From: Pseudomonas sp. LBUM920
GTDB lineage: Bacteria; Pseudomonadota; Gammaproteobacteria; Pseudomonadales; Pseudomonadaceae
Direction of reading: 5' to 3'
Length of the DNA stretch: 64,000 nucleotides
NCBI RefSeq assembly: GCF_003852315.1
Contig: NZ_CP027762.1
Coordinates: forward strand, 1,159,501-1,223,500
The notes under the pieces are model-generated. The model did no database searches. It was not told where the DNA came from and saw only the letters and a list, made by a program, of their open reading frames with translations. This document shows, one piece after another, positions 8,108 to 16,636 of the stretch. The translations under genes and the position numbers were made by a program. The number at the start of each line of letters is the position of its first letter. The first letter of the stretch is position 1.

Positions 8108-9235
8108 TTACAGGTAGGTGATTTCGAGCGTGGCCGAACCGTCGAGCCGAACCTCAGTGCTCAGGTCCAGGCTGTCGAGTGGTGCAATAAATGCCTTCAG
8201 GCTCAGTAAAGCGCTGAGGTTTTGCAGGGCCTCGGGGCCCTGGGTGCTGCCGGCTGCCGGGGTAAACCCCAGAAGGCTGCGCGCGCCGACGTCGATGGGA
8301 CTGCTGTTGGCAATGCTCCAGGCCGAGCCGCCCGTGGTGGAGTCGGTGCGATACACCCGGGAGAAGTTGTCGGCGCTGACCTGGGCAGGGTCGACCGTCA
8401 GGTAGTAGCGCCCGATTTTCTGCCCGCGTGCATCCACGCCCAAGCCATAGGCGGTTTCATCCAGGCCGCCGGTGGCGGAGCCGTCGCGGTTGTCCTTCAT
8501 GACCAGGGCAAACGGCGTCGGCCCGTCACAGGCCACCGTGAGCGTCAGCGGCCGGGCTGGCAGGCGTGTGTCCTGATCGCGGCTCAAGTCGTTGATCGAC
8601 AGCTTGCCAAAGCTCACCGTACCCCCGTTGGACAGCCCGGGCGTGCAGGCCGCCGGCGCAAAATGCGCTTGCAGGCGCAGCGCCCGCGAGCGCCCGGAAC
8701 CGGCAGCCTCGATCCGCCCGGTGGTGTCCCAGGTAACGGCATCGCGCACAGGCGTGGCGCGCTCCTCGGCATAGGCACTGACTGCCAGTTGCAACGAGAA
8801 ACTGCGGCCATGCGCGGGCAGGCCGTTGAGCATCGGTACGATGCCATGCTCGGGGCGCCAGTCCAGGGCCTGGGCGCTGGCAATCGGCGGCTGGCCGCTG
8901 GCCGCCAGCAATCCCAGCGCTACAGCGCGGCCGTCCAGCAGGCCAGCGTGTACGTGCACGCGGTAGCTGCCGCCCTGGGTGAAGCGCAAACGCTCGGCGC
9001 TGGCGGCCAGGCCGCGGTAGAACACGCTCAGGTCGCTGCTCTGCGGGCAGTCCAAGGTCATGCTCAGGCGCCGTTCACCCAGCAGCCGTTCAGGGCCGGG
9101 TGCCGGGTCAATGGCGCGGCGGATCGAGCCAAAATCCAGCAGCGACTCACTCACGTCCAGTCGGCAATCGTCCTGGGCGTGGGCGTGGGCGGCGCCCGTC
9201 AGTAGCAGGGCGGCGAGGCAGTAATGACGTTTCAA
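8108..9235 (-). CDS. Two-domain DUF1120 protein, probable fimbrial tip adhesin
   Basis: About 375 residues, nearly twice the length of the other subunits. After the signal peptide (CLAALLLTGAAHAHA) there is an N-terminal domain of about 150 residues (roughly 22-175). It has its own cysteine pair (DDCRLD, LDCPQSS) and no clear similarity to the other subunits. A DUF1120 pilin domain follows, ending DGSATLEITYL. The layout of receptor-binding domain plus pilin domain, encoded straight after the usher, is what a tip adhesin shows. Start choice is uncertain: TTG 9235 has a GAGGA site overlapping the usher stop and gives a clean signal peptide; GTG 9247 or TTG 9259 would overlap the usher gene. 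Confidence 0.75.
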   Translation of the reverse strand: MKRHYCLAALLLTGAAHAHAQDDCRLDVSESLLDFGSIRRAIDPAPGPERLLGERRLSMTLDCPQSSDLSVFYRGLAASAERLRFTQGGSYRVHVHAGLLDGRAVALGLLAASGQPPIASAQALDWRPEHGIVPMLNGLPAHGRSFSLQLAVSAYAEERATPVRDAVTWDTTGRIEAAGSGRSRALRLQAHFAPAACTPGLSNGGTVSFGKLSINDLSRDQDTRLPARPLTLTVACDGPTPFALVMKDNRDGSATGGLDETAYGLGVDARGQKIGRYYLTVDPAQVSADNFSRVYRTDSTTGGSAWSIANSSPIDVGARSLLGFTPAAGSTQGPEALQNLSALLSLKAFIAPLDSLDLSTEVRLDGSATLEITYL

Positions 9236-9243
9236 GAGAGTCC

Positions 9244-11679
9244 TCACAGAGTCACGCAACGGGCGGGTGCGGTTTCGAAATACACGTCGGGGTCGGCCTT
9301 TTGCGGCAGGTCAAAGCGCAGGGCGCAACGCGGCTGCCCGGGGCCTTGGATCCAGAGCGGCCGAGGGTCGAGCACGTTGGGCAGGAATACCTGGTTGCCT
9401 TCCTGCACCAGCGTGACGAACTCGCCGTCGCCGGTGGTGACCGTCGCGCCGCGCGGCACCGGCCGGTCAAGGGTCAGCAAGGCCCGACGTGTCAGGGCGA
9501 CGCCGAACGCCAGCCGGTCGACGGCGCCGCGCCCTGCCGCAACCACGGCCAGGCCATTGCTGATGTCGGCATTGCGCGGCAACGAGCGCGTCTGCACTTC
9601 CACCGGGCTACGGCCATAGGCGTTGACCTGCGGCACCACGGCCTGGCCTTGCCAGTCGGTCCACACCGGGCCGCTTGGCGTACTGACCTTGACGCCGGGC
9701 ATCTGCCCCACCGACAGCAGCGCAAAGGTGTCGCGCACCGGGTAGGGCGACAAGGTCACACCGTCGCCATGCACCACCACACCGCCGCGCGCGCCGCCCT
9801 GGTAGCTGGAACGCGCGTCGCTGGAGCGGCTGTAGTTGAAGTCCAGCTGACTGTAGAACGGCAGGGCCGAAACTCCGAGGGATGACTCCACCTCGCGGTC
9901 GCGGCTGTCATGTTCAACGCCCACCCGATAGGCCAGTTGATCGTTGAGCGGTTCGTTGACGCCGATGCCGATGCGGTGCTCGCCCCCGGAGTTTCGCACC
10001 CAGGCGCGGCCTCGACGGTTTTCGCCCAAGGGCAGGCTGAGGTTCAGGTACAGGCTGTCATCGTTGTAACGGCGGCCGCCCATTTGCCATTCGGCGGTGG
10101 CGGACAGCGATACGCCGCCCACTTGCGTGCCCCACGACGCCAGTGCGCGACGGCTGCTGTCGCCGGCAAAGGAGGCGGCGCGCGACACGCCGGCGCTGAA
10201 GGCTCCCAGCCATGGATGCGCCCAGGAGACCGTGGCGCTTTGCTGGTCGCGGTAGCGTGAGCGCTGCTGCTCGCGGGTATGGGCGGCGTAGGTCGATTCG
10301 GTGAGGTCGCGATAGCCTTCGCTGCGCCACGTGTTGGCGGCGCTGATGGCCCAGCGTTCACCTATTTGCTGGGACCACGAGAGGTCCACCTGCACGCCGC
10401 GCGCTTGCGCCTGGCGAGTTGCCTCGGCGGCGACCACCGCCCATTGCAACTGGCTGTCCTGCCAGGGCAGCACACCGAGGTTGGCCCCGGCCGAGCGATA
10501 GTCTTGGGCCATCAGCAGGCCGCTGCCCAGCGTGATCAGTGGGTGGACTGCAGCCGTCCACCCGGCGCTGACCACCCAGGGGTCGGCGCCATTGCTGTCG
10601 CCGATGTTGCGCACTGTGCCGGCGGCCACGGCGTAACCCGGCGCCGGCAGACCCAGCCCCAGCATCGCCGCCGGCACGCTGAAGCGCCGTTCTTCGCCGG
10701 ACGCTTCCTTGACCGTCACTTCGACATCGGAGCGCCCGTTCAAGCGCGGCACTTGGCTGAGGGAAAACGGCCCCGCGGGGACCACTGTGGAGTGAACCAA
10801 CGCACCGTTTTGCCGCACCTCCACCTGGGCCGGGCCGTTGGCGATGCCATCGATCGTCGCGCCCTGATCCTGGTCTTGCAGAGCCTGCTCGGTGAGCACT
10901 TGCACGCCGGTGATCGGGGCTCCCGCCAGCACCGGGTTGTAGAGGTTGATCTGCCCGGCCTGCAACACCGCCTGCTGGCTGGCAAAGGTCCGTTGGGCGT
11001 AGGCATCCAGGTGGTTGCTGCGCGAGACGCCGTCCTGCCAGGTCTGTACCTGGCGGCTGCGCACGATCCAGTCGCCGGCGTTAAAGCCGACTTCGGTGTT
11101 GGCCGAGCCGAACCGACTGCTGCTGTCGCCGTATTCGTTGTGCAGGCCGGTCACATCGTAGTTGAGCAAGGCTGCGAAACCGCCGGTGCTGTAGCCGGAA
11201 ACGTCCTGCGGCGCAATGCGCAACGCCTGCGTAGGCACTACCAGTGACAGGGCCAGGCTGGCCGGGTCGGGTTCGATCACCGTTTGCGGGTAGTGCTCGA
11301 CAAAGGCGTGGCAGGCGTCGACGCGGCGTGGCGGTGCGACCAGCTGACCGGCTTGCAATAAAGCAGCGTCAAAGCACACCGCGCCGTGGTCATCGAAGCT
11401 GACGTCGACCCGACCGCGCCGTTGGCCATTGACCTCCAGGTTGACGGCGTGGCGGCCGCGGGTAAAGCGTGGCGTTTCCAGCAGCAGGCTGGCCAGTTGC
11501 GGGTCGATGCCACGCTGGTGCAGGGTCTGGTGGTCGAACGAACCGGTTGACGGCGCGTCGTCTGCCCAGGCCTTTTCGGCCAGCAGCAGATGGCTGAGCG
11601 CCCAGGCGATGCCGCCCAGTTGCACGAGTGACGGGCGCGGCATAACGCCGGACAGGGCTTCGCCGTCACGGTAATTCAT
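9244..11679 (-). CDS. Outer-membrane fimbrial usher (FimD/PapC family)
   Basis: An 811-residue usher that receives chaperone-subunit complexes and secretes the fimbria. The signal segment ends near AEKAWA. The N-terminal chaperone-binding domain has VNGQRRGRVDVSF. The long beta-barrel with a plug and the C-terminal domains ends with a cysteine pair (CALRFDL, ARCVTL), as in FimD. Full family length and no internal break indicate a functional gene. ATG 11679 is chosen; ATG 11643 (MPRPSL) is an alternative, and the in-frame codons upstream of 11679 look non-coding. The gene follows the chaperone by 137 bp. Confidence 0.92.
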   Translation of the reverse strand: MNYRDGEALSGVMPRPSLVQLGGIAWALSHLLLAEKAWADDAPSTGSFDHQTLHQRGIDPQLASLLLETPRFTRGRHAVNLEVNGQRRGRVDVSFDDHGAVCFDAALLQAGQLVAPPRRVDACHAFVEHYPQTVIEPDPASLALSLVVPTQALRIAPQDVSGYSTGGFAALLNYDVTGLHNEYGDSSSRFGSANTEVGFNAGDWIVRSRQVQTWQDGVSRSNHLDAYAQRTFASQQAVLQAGQINLYNPVLAGAPITGVQVLTEQALQDQDQGATIDGIANGPAQVEVRQNGALVHSTVVPAGPFSLSQVPRLNGRSDVEVTVKEASGEERRFSVPAAMLGLGLPAPGYAVAAGTVRNIGDSNGADPWVVSAGWTAAVHPLITLGSGLLMAQDYRSAGANLGVLPWQDSQLQWAVVAAEATRQAQARGVQVDLSWSQQIGERWAISAANTWRSEGYRDLTESTYAAHTREQQRSRYRDQQSATVSWAHPWLGAFSAGVSRAASFAGDSSRRALASWGTQVGGVSLSATAEWQMGGRRYNDDSLYLNLSLPLGENRRGRAWVRNSGGEHRIGIGVNEPLNDQLAYRVGVEHDSRDREVESSLGVSALPFYSQLDFNYSRSSDARSSYQGGARGGVVVHGDGVTLSPYPVRDTFALLSVGQMPGVKVSTPSGPVWTDWQGQAVVPQVNAYGRSPVEVQTRSLPRNADISNGLAVVAAGRGAVDRLAFGVALTRRALLTLDRPVPRGATVTTGDGEFVTLVQEGNQVFLPNVLDPRPLWIQGPGQPRCALRFDLPQKADPDVYFETAPARCVTL

Positions 11680-11816
11680 GACTGTGTTCACACAATTACA
11701 CTCTTTTGAGGGAAGCCCGAGGCAAGGTTTGCGGACGCGCCAGGCGGCCTTCCCGGTGACCTTCGCAGGGGTCACTTCGTTTTATAGAGGCGTCGGCAGG
11801 GTTCGACGCGGTTGGA

Positions 11817-12533
11817 TCAAGGCGTGATGGGGGCCTCGTAGGGCGCGACAGCAAAGCCATACACCGTGGCCGGCTGCAGGCGCACTGACGTCGCCCCCGT
11901 CCCCTGGGCCGCGACCGTCAGGGTTTCTCCCGGCAACACATACGTGCGCGGCAGCAAGGTCGAGCCGTTGCCGGGCAACAGCCGCAACGCCTGCGCAAGG
12001 CGCACCACGTACGGTGTGGGGTTGCGCACGCTGAGCCGGTCGCCGTCCAGGTGCCAGGTCAGGCCCAGCCACGGCTCACGGTTGGGTGCCAGACCCTTGG
12101 GGTGCAGGATCACCGGCAGGTTCTGGCGCACCGTGACGCCCACTTGGGCACGCCCGGCTTCGGCGCCGGTGCGTTGCTGGGGCATGCCTTCGAAGACCAC
12201 CCGTTTGAGCCGTTGGGTTTTAAGCGGCTCGTCCGATTGCAGGATGAACCGCACCAGCTGACGCTTGCCGGGCTCCACCCGTGACAGCGGCGGAGTGACG
12301 AACAGCAAGGTGGCCCGGTCTTCGGGGACGTCTTCGAGGGTCACGTGCAACAGGGCCAGCTTGCTGTCGGTATTGGTCACAGACACGGCCGCTTCGCCGT
12401 CCGCCTCGTGCACGATCACCACCGAGGTGTCTGGCACCATTCCATCGGCCAGCGCCGCGGCGGAGCACCATACAGCGAGGCCGGCACAACCGGCGCGTAT
12501 CCAGGAAACATGCATCGTCATCTGAGGACTCAT
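11817..12533 (-). CDS. Periplasmic fimbrial chaperone (PapD-like)
   Basis: A 238-residue two-domain Ig-fold chaperone that caps DUF1120 subunits and passes them to the usher. After a signal peptide to about residue 29 (AALADG) come strand A1-type VVIVHEADGEAAVSVTN, the G1 region PPLSRVEPGKRQLVR and a basic donor-strand segment, followed by domain 2 (RNPTPYVVRL). The lysine/arginine pair in the domain cleft typical of PapD appears to be present. It starts at ATG 12533; ATGs at 12521 and 12515 are possible. The gene lies between four subunit genes upstream and the usher downstream. Confidence 0.9.
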   Translation of the reverse strand: MSPQMTMHVSWIRAGCAGLAVWCSAAALADGMVPDTSVVIVHEADGEAAVSVTNTDSKLALLHVTLEDVPEDRATLLFVTPPLSRVEPGKRQLVRFILQSDEPLKTQRLKRVVFEGMPQQRTGAEAGRAQVGVTVRQNLPVILHPKGLAPNREPWLGLTWHLDGDRLSVRNPTPYVVRLAQALRLLPGNGSTLLPRTYVLPGETLTVAAQGTGATSVRLQPATVYGFAVAPYEAPITP

Positions 12534-12543
12534 TCACTAAGGG

Positions 12544-13170
12544 TTACAGGTACTTGAGGTCCAGGGTGATCGAACCTTGCAAAGGCACTTCTTGTTTCAG
12601 CGTCAGGCTATTGGCCGGGCTGATGGCGGTGTCCACCCGCAGGCTGGCAACCAGTTGCCTGATGGGGATGGGCAGCAGCGTGTCGAGCCGGGCGAAACCC
12701 ATGTAGTGCCTGGGATGTGCATTGGGCTCTGGGTGCCAGGTGCTCCCGCCGTCCGCGGAGCTGATCACCTGCAGGGCGCTGCCGTCGCCCACCGGCCCGC
12801 GCAATGACAAACCTACCGAGCCCAGGCGTTCGCTCGGCGCGTGAATGTTCATGCCCAAGCCGTACAGAACCTCGGGGTTCACAGAGGAATCCGGCTGATT
12901 GTCGATACCCACCAGTGCAAACAGCGTCGGCCCTTCACAGTTGATGCCCAGGCCCATTTGCCGGCTGGGCAGTGGCGTGAACTCACTCGGTCTCAAGGTG
13001 CGCGCCGGGATCTTGCCGTAATCGATCAGGCCGCTGTCGGACAGCGACACAGTGCAGGCCTGGGGCGTGATCCGGCCGGTAACGCTCAGGTCCACGGTTG
13101 ACGCGGCGAAGGCCGGCGTCAGGTGCAAGGCGAACAGCGTGAGCGCCCGGGTGATGGTCGATGGGTTCAT
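12544..13170 (-). CDS. Divergent DUF1120 fimbrial subunit
   Basis: A 208-residue subunit with a signal peptide (LTPAFAAST), the DUF1120 start LSVTGRITPQACTVSLS and a second cysteine in INCEGPT. Its C-terminus is the most divergent of the set: QGSITLDLKYL in place of DGSATLEV-Y-L. It directly precedes the chaperone gene by 10 bp. The divergence could mean a special place in the fibre, such as base or terminator subunit; that is inference. Confidence 0.82.
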   Translation of the reverse strand: MNPSTITRALTLFALHLTPAFAASTVDLSVTGRITPQACTVSLSDSGLIDYGKIPARTLRPSEFTPLPSRQMGLGINCEGPTLFALVGIDNQPDSSVNPEVLYGLGMNIHAPSERLGSVGLSLRGPVGDGSALQVISSADGGSTWHPEPNAHPRHYMGFARLDTLLPIPIRQLVASLRVDTAISPANSLTLKQEVPLQGSITLDLKYL

Positions 13171-13206
13171 TGCGTCGTTATCACCGTGGGGGTTGGGTGG
13201 CGCCAG

Positions 13207-13839
13207 TTACAGGTACAGCACTTCAACGGTGGCATTGCCATCGATGACCACTTCGCGGGTTAACGTCATGCTGCTGGTGGGCGCAATGACGCCGCCCACT
13301 TGCAGTTCAGTGGCGAAGTGCTTGACGGCGATCGGCACGCTGAAATCGGCGGCAGAGCTGGGGGCATACAGGCCACGCGTATCCAGGTTGATGGCCCTGA
13401 TCCAGCTGCTGCCATTGGTGAGCGAAACGCTCACGTCGGCGGGGGTGCCGTCGGCCACCGGGTTCTGGAAGTAAAGCCAGGCAGAGCCGATCTTTTCCCC
13501 CGCGTCCGTCAGGCCAAGCCCCATGTTGGCGCCGATGGTATGGGTGCCAGGGCGGTTATCGATGAGTTTGAAGGCCATTGGCGTGGTGGCTTCGCAGGCA
13601 ATCTGCAGGTTGAGGGTGACCTGCGGCAGGTCAGTGCTGTAGGTCGGGTGCAGATCGTTGACCGAGAGTTTTCCGTAATCGACGGTTCCTGCGGCCGACA
13701 GAGTGGGTGTGCAGGCGCTGGGGGTGATCAGGCCCTTGACCGTCAGGTCGATTGTGGAGGCGGCGAAGGTACTGGTGCTGGTGCCCAGCAGCAGGGCGAT
13801 AGCAAGGGCATTGCGCAGGCTTTTCATCGTGCGGGCCAC
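13207..13839 (-). CDS. DUF1120 fimbrial subunit
   Basis: A 210-residue subunit: signal peptide to about residue 26 (TSTFAAST), family start LTVKGLITPSACTPTLS, second cysteine in IACEATTPM, and terminal DGNATVEVLYL. The N-terminal half is close to the first gene of the operon and to the last one, so these probably come from one another by duplication. It starts at ATG 13839 behind AGGAG with a long spacer. Probable structural subunit; its order in the fibre is not known. Confidence 0.85.
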   Translation of the reverse strand: MARTMKSLRNALAIALLLGTSTSTFAASTIDLTVKGLITPSACTPTLSAAGTVDYGKLSVNDLHPTYSTDLPQVTLNLQIACEATTPMAFKLIDNRPGTHTIGANMGLGLTDAGEKIGSAWLYFQNPVADGTPADVSVSLTNGSSWIRAINLDTRGLYAPSSAADFSVPIAVKHFATELQVGGVIAPTSSMTLTREVVIDGNATVEVLYL

Positions 13840-13873
13840 TCCTGATTTGGCAGGTAAAAGAGCAAGGTCGGGC

Positions 13874-14497
13874 TTACCAGTACTTCACTTGCAGCGTGGC
13901 ATGACCATCGATGGGCATTTCATCCACCAGGGTCAGGTCGGTGGCTTTTACCAGGGTGGTGAAGGCGCTGAGTCGGGCGGTCAACACCTTCACCGCAATC
14001 GGGACGTTGAGGTTGTCGGCGGCGGCGAAAGCGGTCAGCCCGGCATGGCCCAGGTACGTCGAAGGACGCCAGTCGGCACCGCCGTTGCTGGATAAGAGGG
14101 TGCGCACCGGCACATTGTCGGCAACCGCATCCAGTACGTTGAACGCCACGCTGCCCAGCATCTGGTCGTCATTGACCCGGCCCAGGCCATGGCTCGCCGG
14201 GTGGATGGCCGAGGTGCCGGAGCGGTTGTCGACGGTGGTCAGGGTGAACAGGGTTTCTGCCTCGCAGGTGACCTCCAATTGCAGGTTGACGGTCTCCAGG
14301 CGGGTAGGCAGTTGGGGATCGAGGTCCTTCACCGTCAACTTGCCATGATCGACCACACCGCCACTGGACAGGTTGGGCATGCAGGCGCTGGGCGTGATCA
14401 GGCCGGTGATCCTAAGGTCAGTGGCGCTGGAGGCAAATGCCTGGGGAATGACGGCCATCAGCGCCATGAACACTGGGGCGAGGGTGCGATGGATCAT
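13874..14497 (-). CDS. DUF1120 fimbrial subunit ending Tyr-Trp
   Basis: A 207-residue subunit with a signal peptide (IPQAFASSA), the family start LRITGLITPSACMPNLS, a second cysteine in VTCEAE, and the terminal motif DGHATLQVKYW. It is the only member that does not end in leucine. The last strand of a pilin is the part that the chaperone binds, so the change may affect its handling, though tyrosine is still next to last. It starts at ATG 14497 with a GGAGG site and is second in the operon. Confidence 0.85.
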   Translation of the reverse strand: MIHRTLAPVFMALMAVIPQAFASSATDLRITGLITPSACMPNLSSGGVVDHGKLTVKDLDPQLPTRLETVNLQLEVTCEAETLFTLTTVDNRSGTSAIHPASHGLGRVNDDQMLGSVAFNVLDAVADNVPVRTLLSSNGGADWRPSTYLGHAGLTAFAAADNLNVPIAVKVLTARLSAFTTLVKATDLTLVDEMPIDGHATLQVKYW

Positions 14498-14570
14498 GTA
14501 AAACCTCCAAGTAGGGCGATACGCGCGAGGCTGATCCGATGCGTCGTGGCACCGGGTCAGCGAGCCTTGT

Positions 14571-15200
14571 TTACAGGTACTTCACTTCGATCGTGGCGGA
14601 GCCGTCGAGGGACACTTCATTGCTCAGGTTCAAGTCTTGCGCGGGCGCGATCTGGGTCATGACGGCCAAGTCAGTGGTCAGGTCCTGAATCGGCACGGGT
14701 ACATACAGGCCACCGGAAACACCGCCAAAACCGGCCAGGTTGCCGCTGTACCAATATTCACCATCAATCGCGCTCCAGGTTTGCCCACCGTTGTTGGACT
14801 CCAGGGGTATGACGGCGACGTTGTCCGCAACCGGGTTCACAAGCTCAAGGTGGTAGGTGCCGATTTTCTGCGTGTTATCGATCAAGCCCAGCCCATAGCC
14901 CGTCGCGACGATGGCTGAGGACGCCCGGTTGTCGTTGCCGTTCAAGCCAAACAAGGTCTGGGCATCGCAGTTCACATTCATCTGCAAGGTCACGGCTGGC
15001 AGATCAGTGGGGGTGCCTTGATTGAGGTCCTTGGCGGAAAGCTTGCCGTGATCGACGATGCCGTTGGCGGACAAGGTCGGTGTGCAGGCACTCGGGGTGA
15101 TCAGGCCTTTGACGATCAACTCCACCGAGCTTGCGGCAACAGCCTGGCCTTGATGAGCGGCCACTAAAAAGAGGGCGAGTGCTGCTAGGGACTTATTCAT
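14571..15200 (-). CDS. DUF1120 fimbrial subunit, first gene of the operon (possible major subunit)
   Basis: A 209-residue subunit: signal peptide to about residue 22 (GQAVAASSVE), family start LIVKGLITPSACTPTLS, second cysteine in VNCDAQ, and terminal DGSATIEVKYL. It starts at ATG 15200 with a GGAACC site; the open frame extends further upstream but without signal-peptide character. First position, directly behind the 400-bp regulatory region, is where major pilin genes often sit, so it is the best guess for the major subunit. No ordinary Fim/Pap-type pilin gene exists in the locus. Confidence 0.85.
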   Translation of the reverse strand: MNKSLAALALFLVAAHQGQAVAASSVELIVKGLITPSACTPTLSANGIVDHGKLSAKDLNQGTPTDLPAVTLQMNVNCDAQTLFGLNGNDNRASSAIVATGYGLGLIDNTQKIGTYHLELVNPVADNVAVIPLESNNGGQTWSAIDGEYWYSGNLAGFGGVSGGLYVPVPIQDLTTDLAVMTQIAPAQDLNLSNEVSLDGSATIEVKYL

Positions 15201-15600
15201 GTCGTGAGGTTCCGGTGCAAGGATTGCTGACTGTGCCTTGGGGCAAACAGCCATGTGTGTTGCGACCCATGGAGAGGACAGGCCGCGCCCCTTGTTGGGG
15301 TGCGGCGAATTTATAGAGGGGGGCGAGTTGGGGAAATACAACAAATACGAGAGTAAGCGGATAGGGCAAAGGAGTATTCGCTCATGTCAGAACCGGCTTT
15401 TGTTTACGTAGGAATTGTGAAGTTTCGTAGTTTTTGTATCGTCCAGGCGCAGTCATTCGAATACGTTTTGCGCCGCTGAACCGTCATAAAAACATCAAAA
15501 AGATGCTTCAGAATGCCGCGCCCGATCGGCCAGAGCGCGGCCGTTTCCTGCACGCATGGCGTGCCATCATCGTCCGTCGATACGGTAAGTTGAGGTAGTC
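15201..15600. promoter_or_regulatory. Divergent control region between fimbrial operon and receiver-Hpt gene
   Basis: 400 bp without a gene, more AT-rich in the middle than its surroundings. It must hold the fimbrial promoter (minus) and that of the regulator (plus). A direct repeat, TTTACGTAG at 15403-15411 and TTTCGTAG at 15423-15430, has copies 20 bp apart. A weak TATAAA lies on the minus strand at 15310-15315. TAGGAAT at 15409-15415 resembles half of an enterobacterial RcsB box. I see no terminator and no convincing -35/-10 pair. Confidence 0.5.
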
Positions 15601-16431
15601 ATGTCATCAGGCACTCCCCCAGGCAGCATGGGTGGGGATGAGCCGCGGGCGTTGACCACCGCGCCTGCCTGCTGGCAACGGCTCAAGGTGTTGGTCGTTG
15701 ACGACCATCCGGCCTACTGCCTGCTGATGAGCGGAATTCTCGACCGCCTCGGCCTGGGCCACAAAGCGTGCAGGGATGGGCGTGCCGCACTGGCTGCGAT
15801 GGACGTGCAGCACTTTGATCTGATCCTGACCGACTGCCAGATGCCGCTCATGGACGGCTATGCCATGACGCGCGAAATCCGCCGCCGCGAACGTGAGGCG
15901 CTGTCGACGCGACTGCCCATCATCGGCCTGACCTCAAACCTGGGCCCTGACGAAGTCCGCCTATGCCTGGAAGCCGGCATGGACGCGTGGCTGATCAAAC
16001 CGCTGACTTTTTTGCAGCTGCACCACGTCCTGGTCTATTGGCTGGACCAAGCCCACGTGGGCGCATTCGAGCAGGGCACGAAGGCACAGGCATTGGTCGG
16101 GCAAAAAGGCTGGCCAACCCGTACGACGCTGGTGCAGATGTTTGGCCGCAGCGAAGTGGTGGACAGCATGCTTGGCAGCCTGATCCATGAAGCCCGGCAA
16201 GACCTGCGCGCGCTCTCGGGCGCGGTGGTGCGCCTCGATGGCGCCGACACCGTTCAACACCTGCACCGGTTGATTGGCAGCGTGGCCTTTCTGGGCGTCA
16301 CCTCGCTGGAAAAACGCGGCCTGCAACTGATGACACGGGTAAGTGGCGACGGCGTAGCCACGCATGCGCGCGACTTGATCCGGTTGCGCCAGGACCTGAT
16401 GCGTTACCTGGCGTACTTGTCGGCACTGTGA
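15601..16431 (+). CDS. Receiver-Hpt phosphorelay protein without kinase domain
   Basis: 276 residues. The receiver domain (about 29-145) has the acidic pair D34/D35, phospho-acceptor D78 in LTDCQMP and conserved K133 in IKPL. A C-terminal Hpt domain (about 170-270) has the phospho-histidine motif HRLIGS with H222. There is no transmitter/ATPase domain, no membrane segment and no output domain. It looks like the C-terminal half of a BvgS/EvgS/RcsC-type hybrid kinase made as a separate protein, and should pass phosphate from a kinase elsewhere to a response regulator, most likely the next gene. Start ATG 15601 has a TTGAGGTAGTC ribosome-site region. It is divergent from the fimbrial operon. Confidence 0.82.
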   Translation: MSSGTPPGSMGGDEPRALTTAPACWQRLKVLVVDDHPAYCLLMSGILDRLGLGHKACRDGRAALAAMDVQHFDLILTDCQMPLMDGYAMTREIRRREREALSTRLPIIGLTSNLGPDEVRLCLEAGMDAWLIKPLTFLQLHHVLVYWLDQAHVGAFEQGTKAQALVGQKGWPTRTTLVQMFGRSEVVDSMLGSLIHEARQDLRALSGAVVRLDGADTVQHLHRLIGSVAFLGVTSLEKRGLQLMTRVSGDGVATHARDLIRLRQDLMRYLAYLSAL

Positions 16432-16531
16432 AGACGCAGGCTTTCATCTGGGGTGAAGGAAGATTTCGCCCTGAGCTGTAGCTCCTTTCTGACGGCCTGC
16501 TCTGTTTGTTTTGTAGGTATAAATCTCGGTA

Positions 16532-16573
16532 GCCAAGAATGCTGCACGGGCTGCCCTGGCTGCTTTTCTTGGC
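16532..16573. promoter_or_regulatory. Inverted repeat in the gap between the two regulator genes
   Basis: GCCAAGAA at 16532-16539 pairs with TTCTTGGC at 16566-16573 across a 26-nt loop. No T-run follows, so it is not a clear terminator. It may be an mRNA structure or an operator for the downstream regulator. Confidence 0.3.
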
Positions 16574-16636
16574 GGTTGTTGCCGGCCACATCCGGCGCTA
16601 TTTTGCGTAGGTCAAGTTGCCATCATGGTGGGTCTC

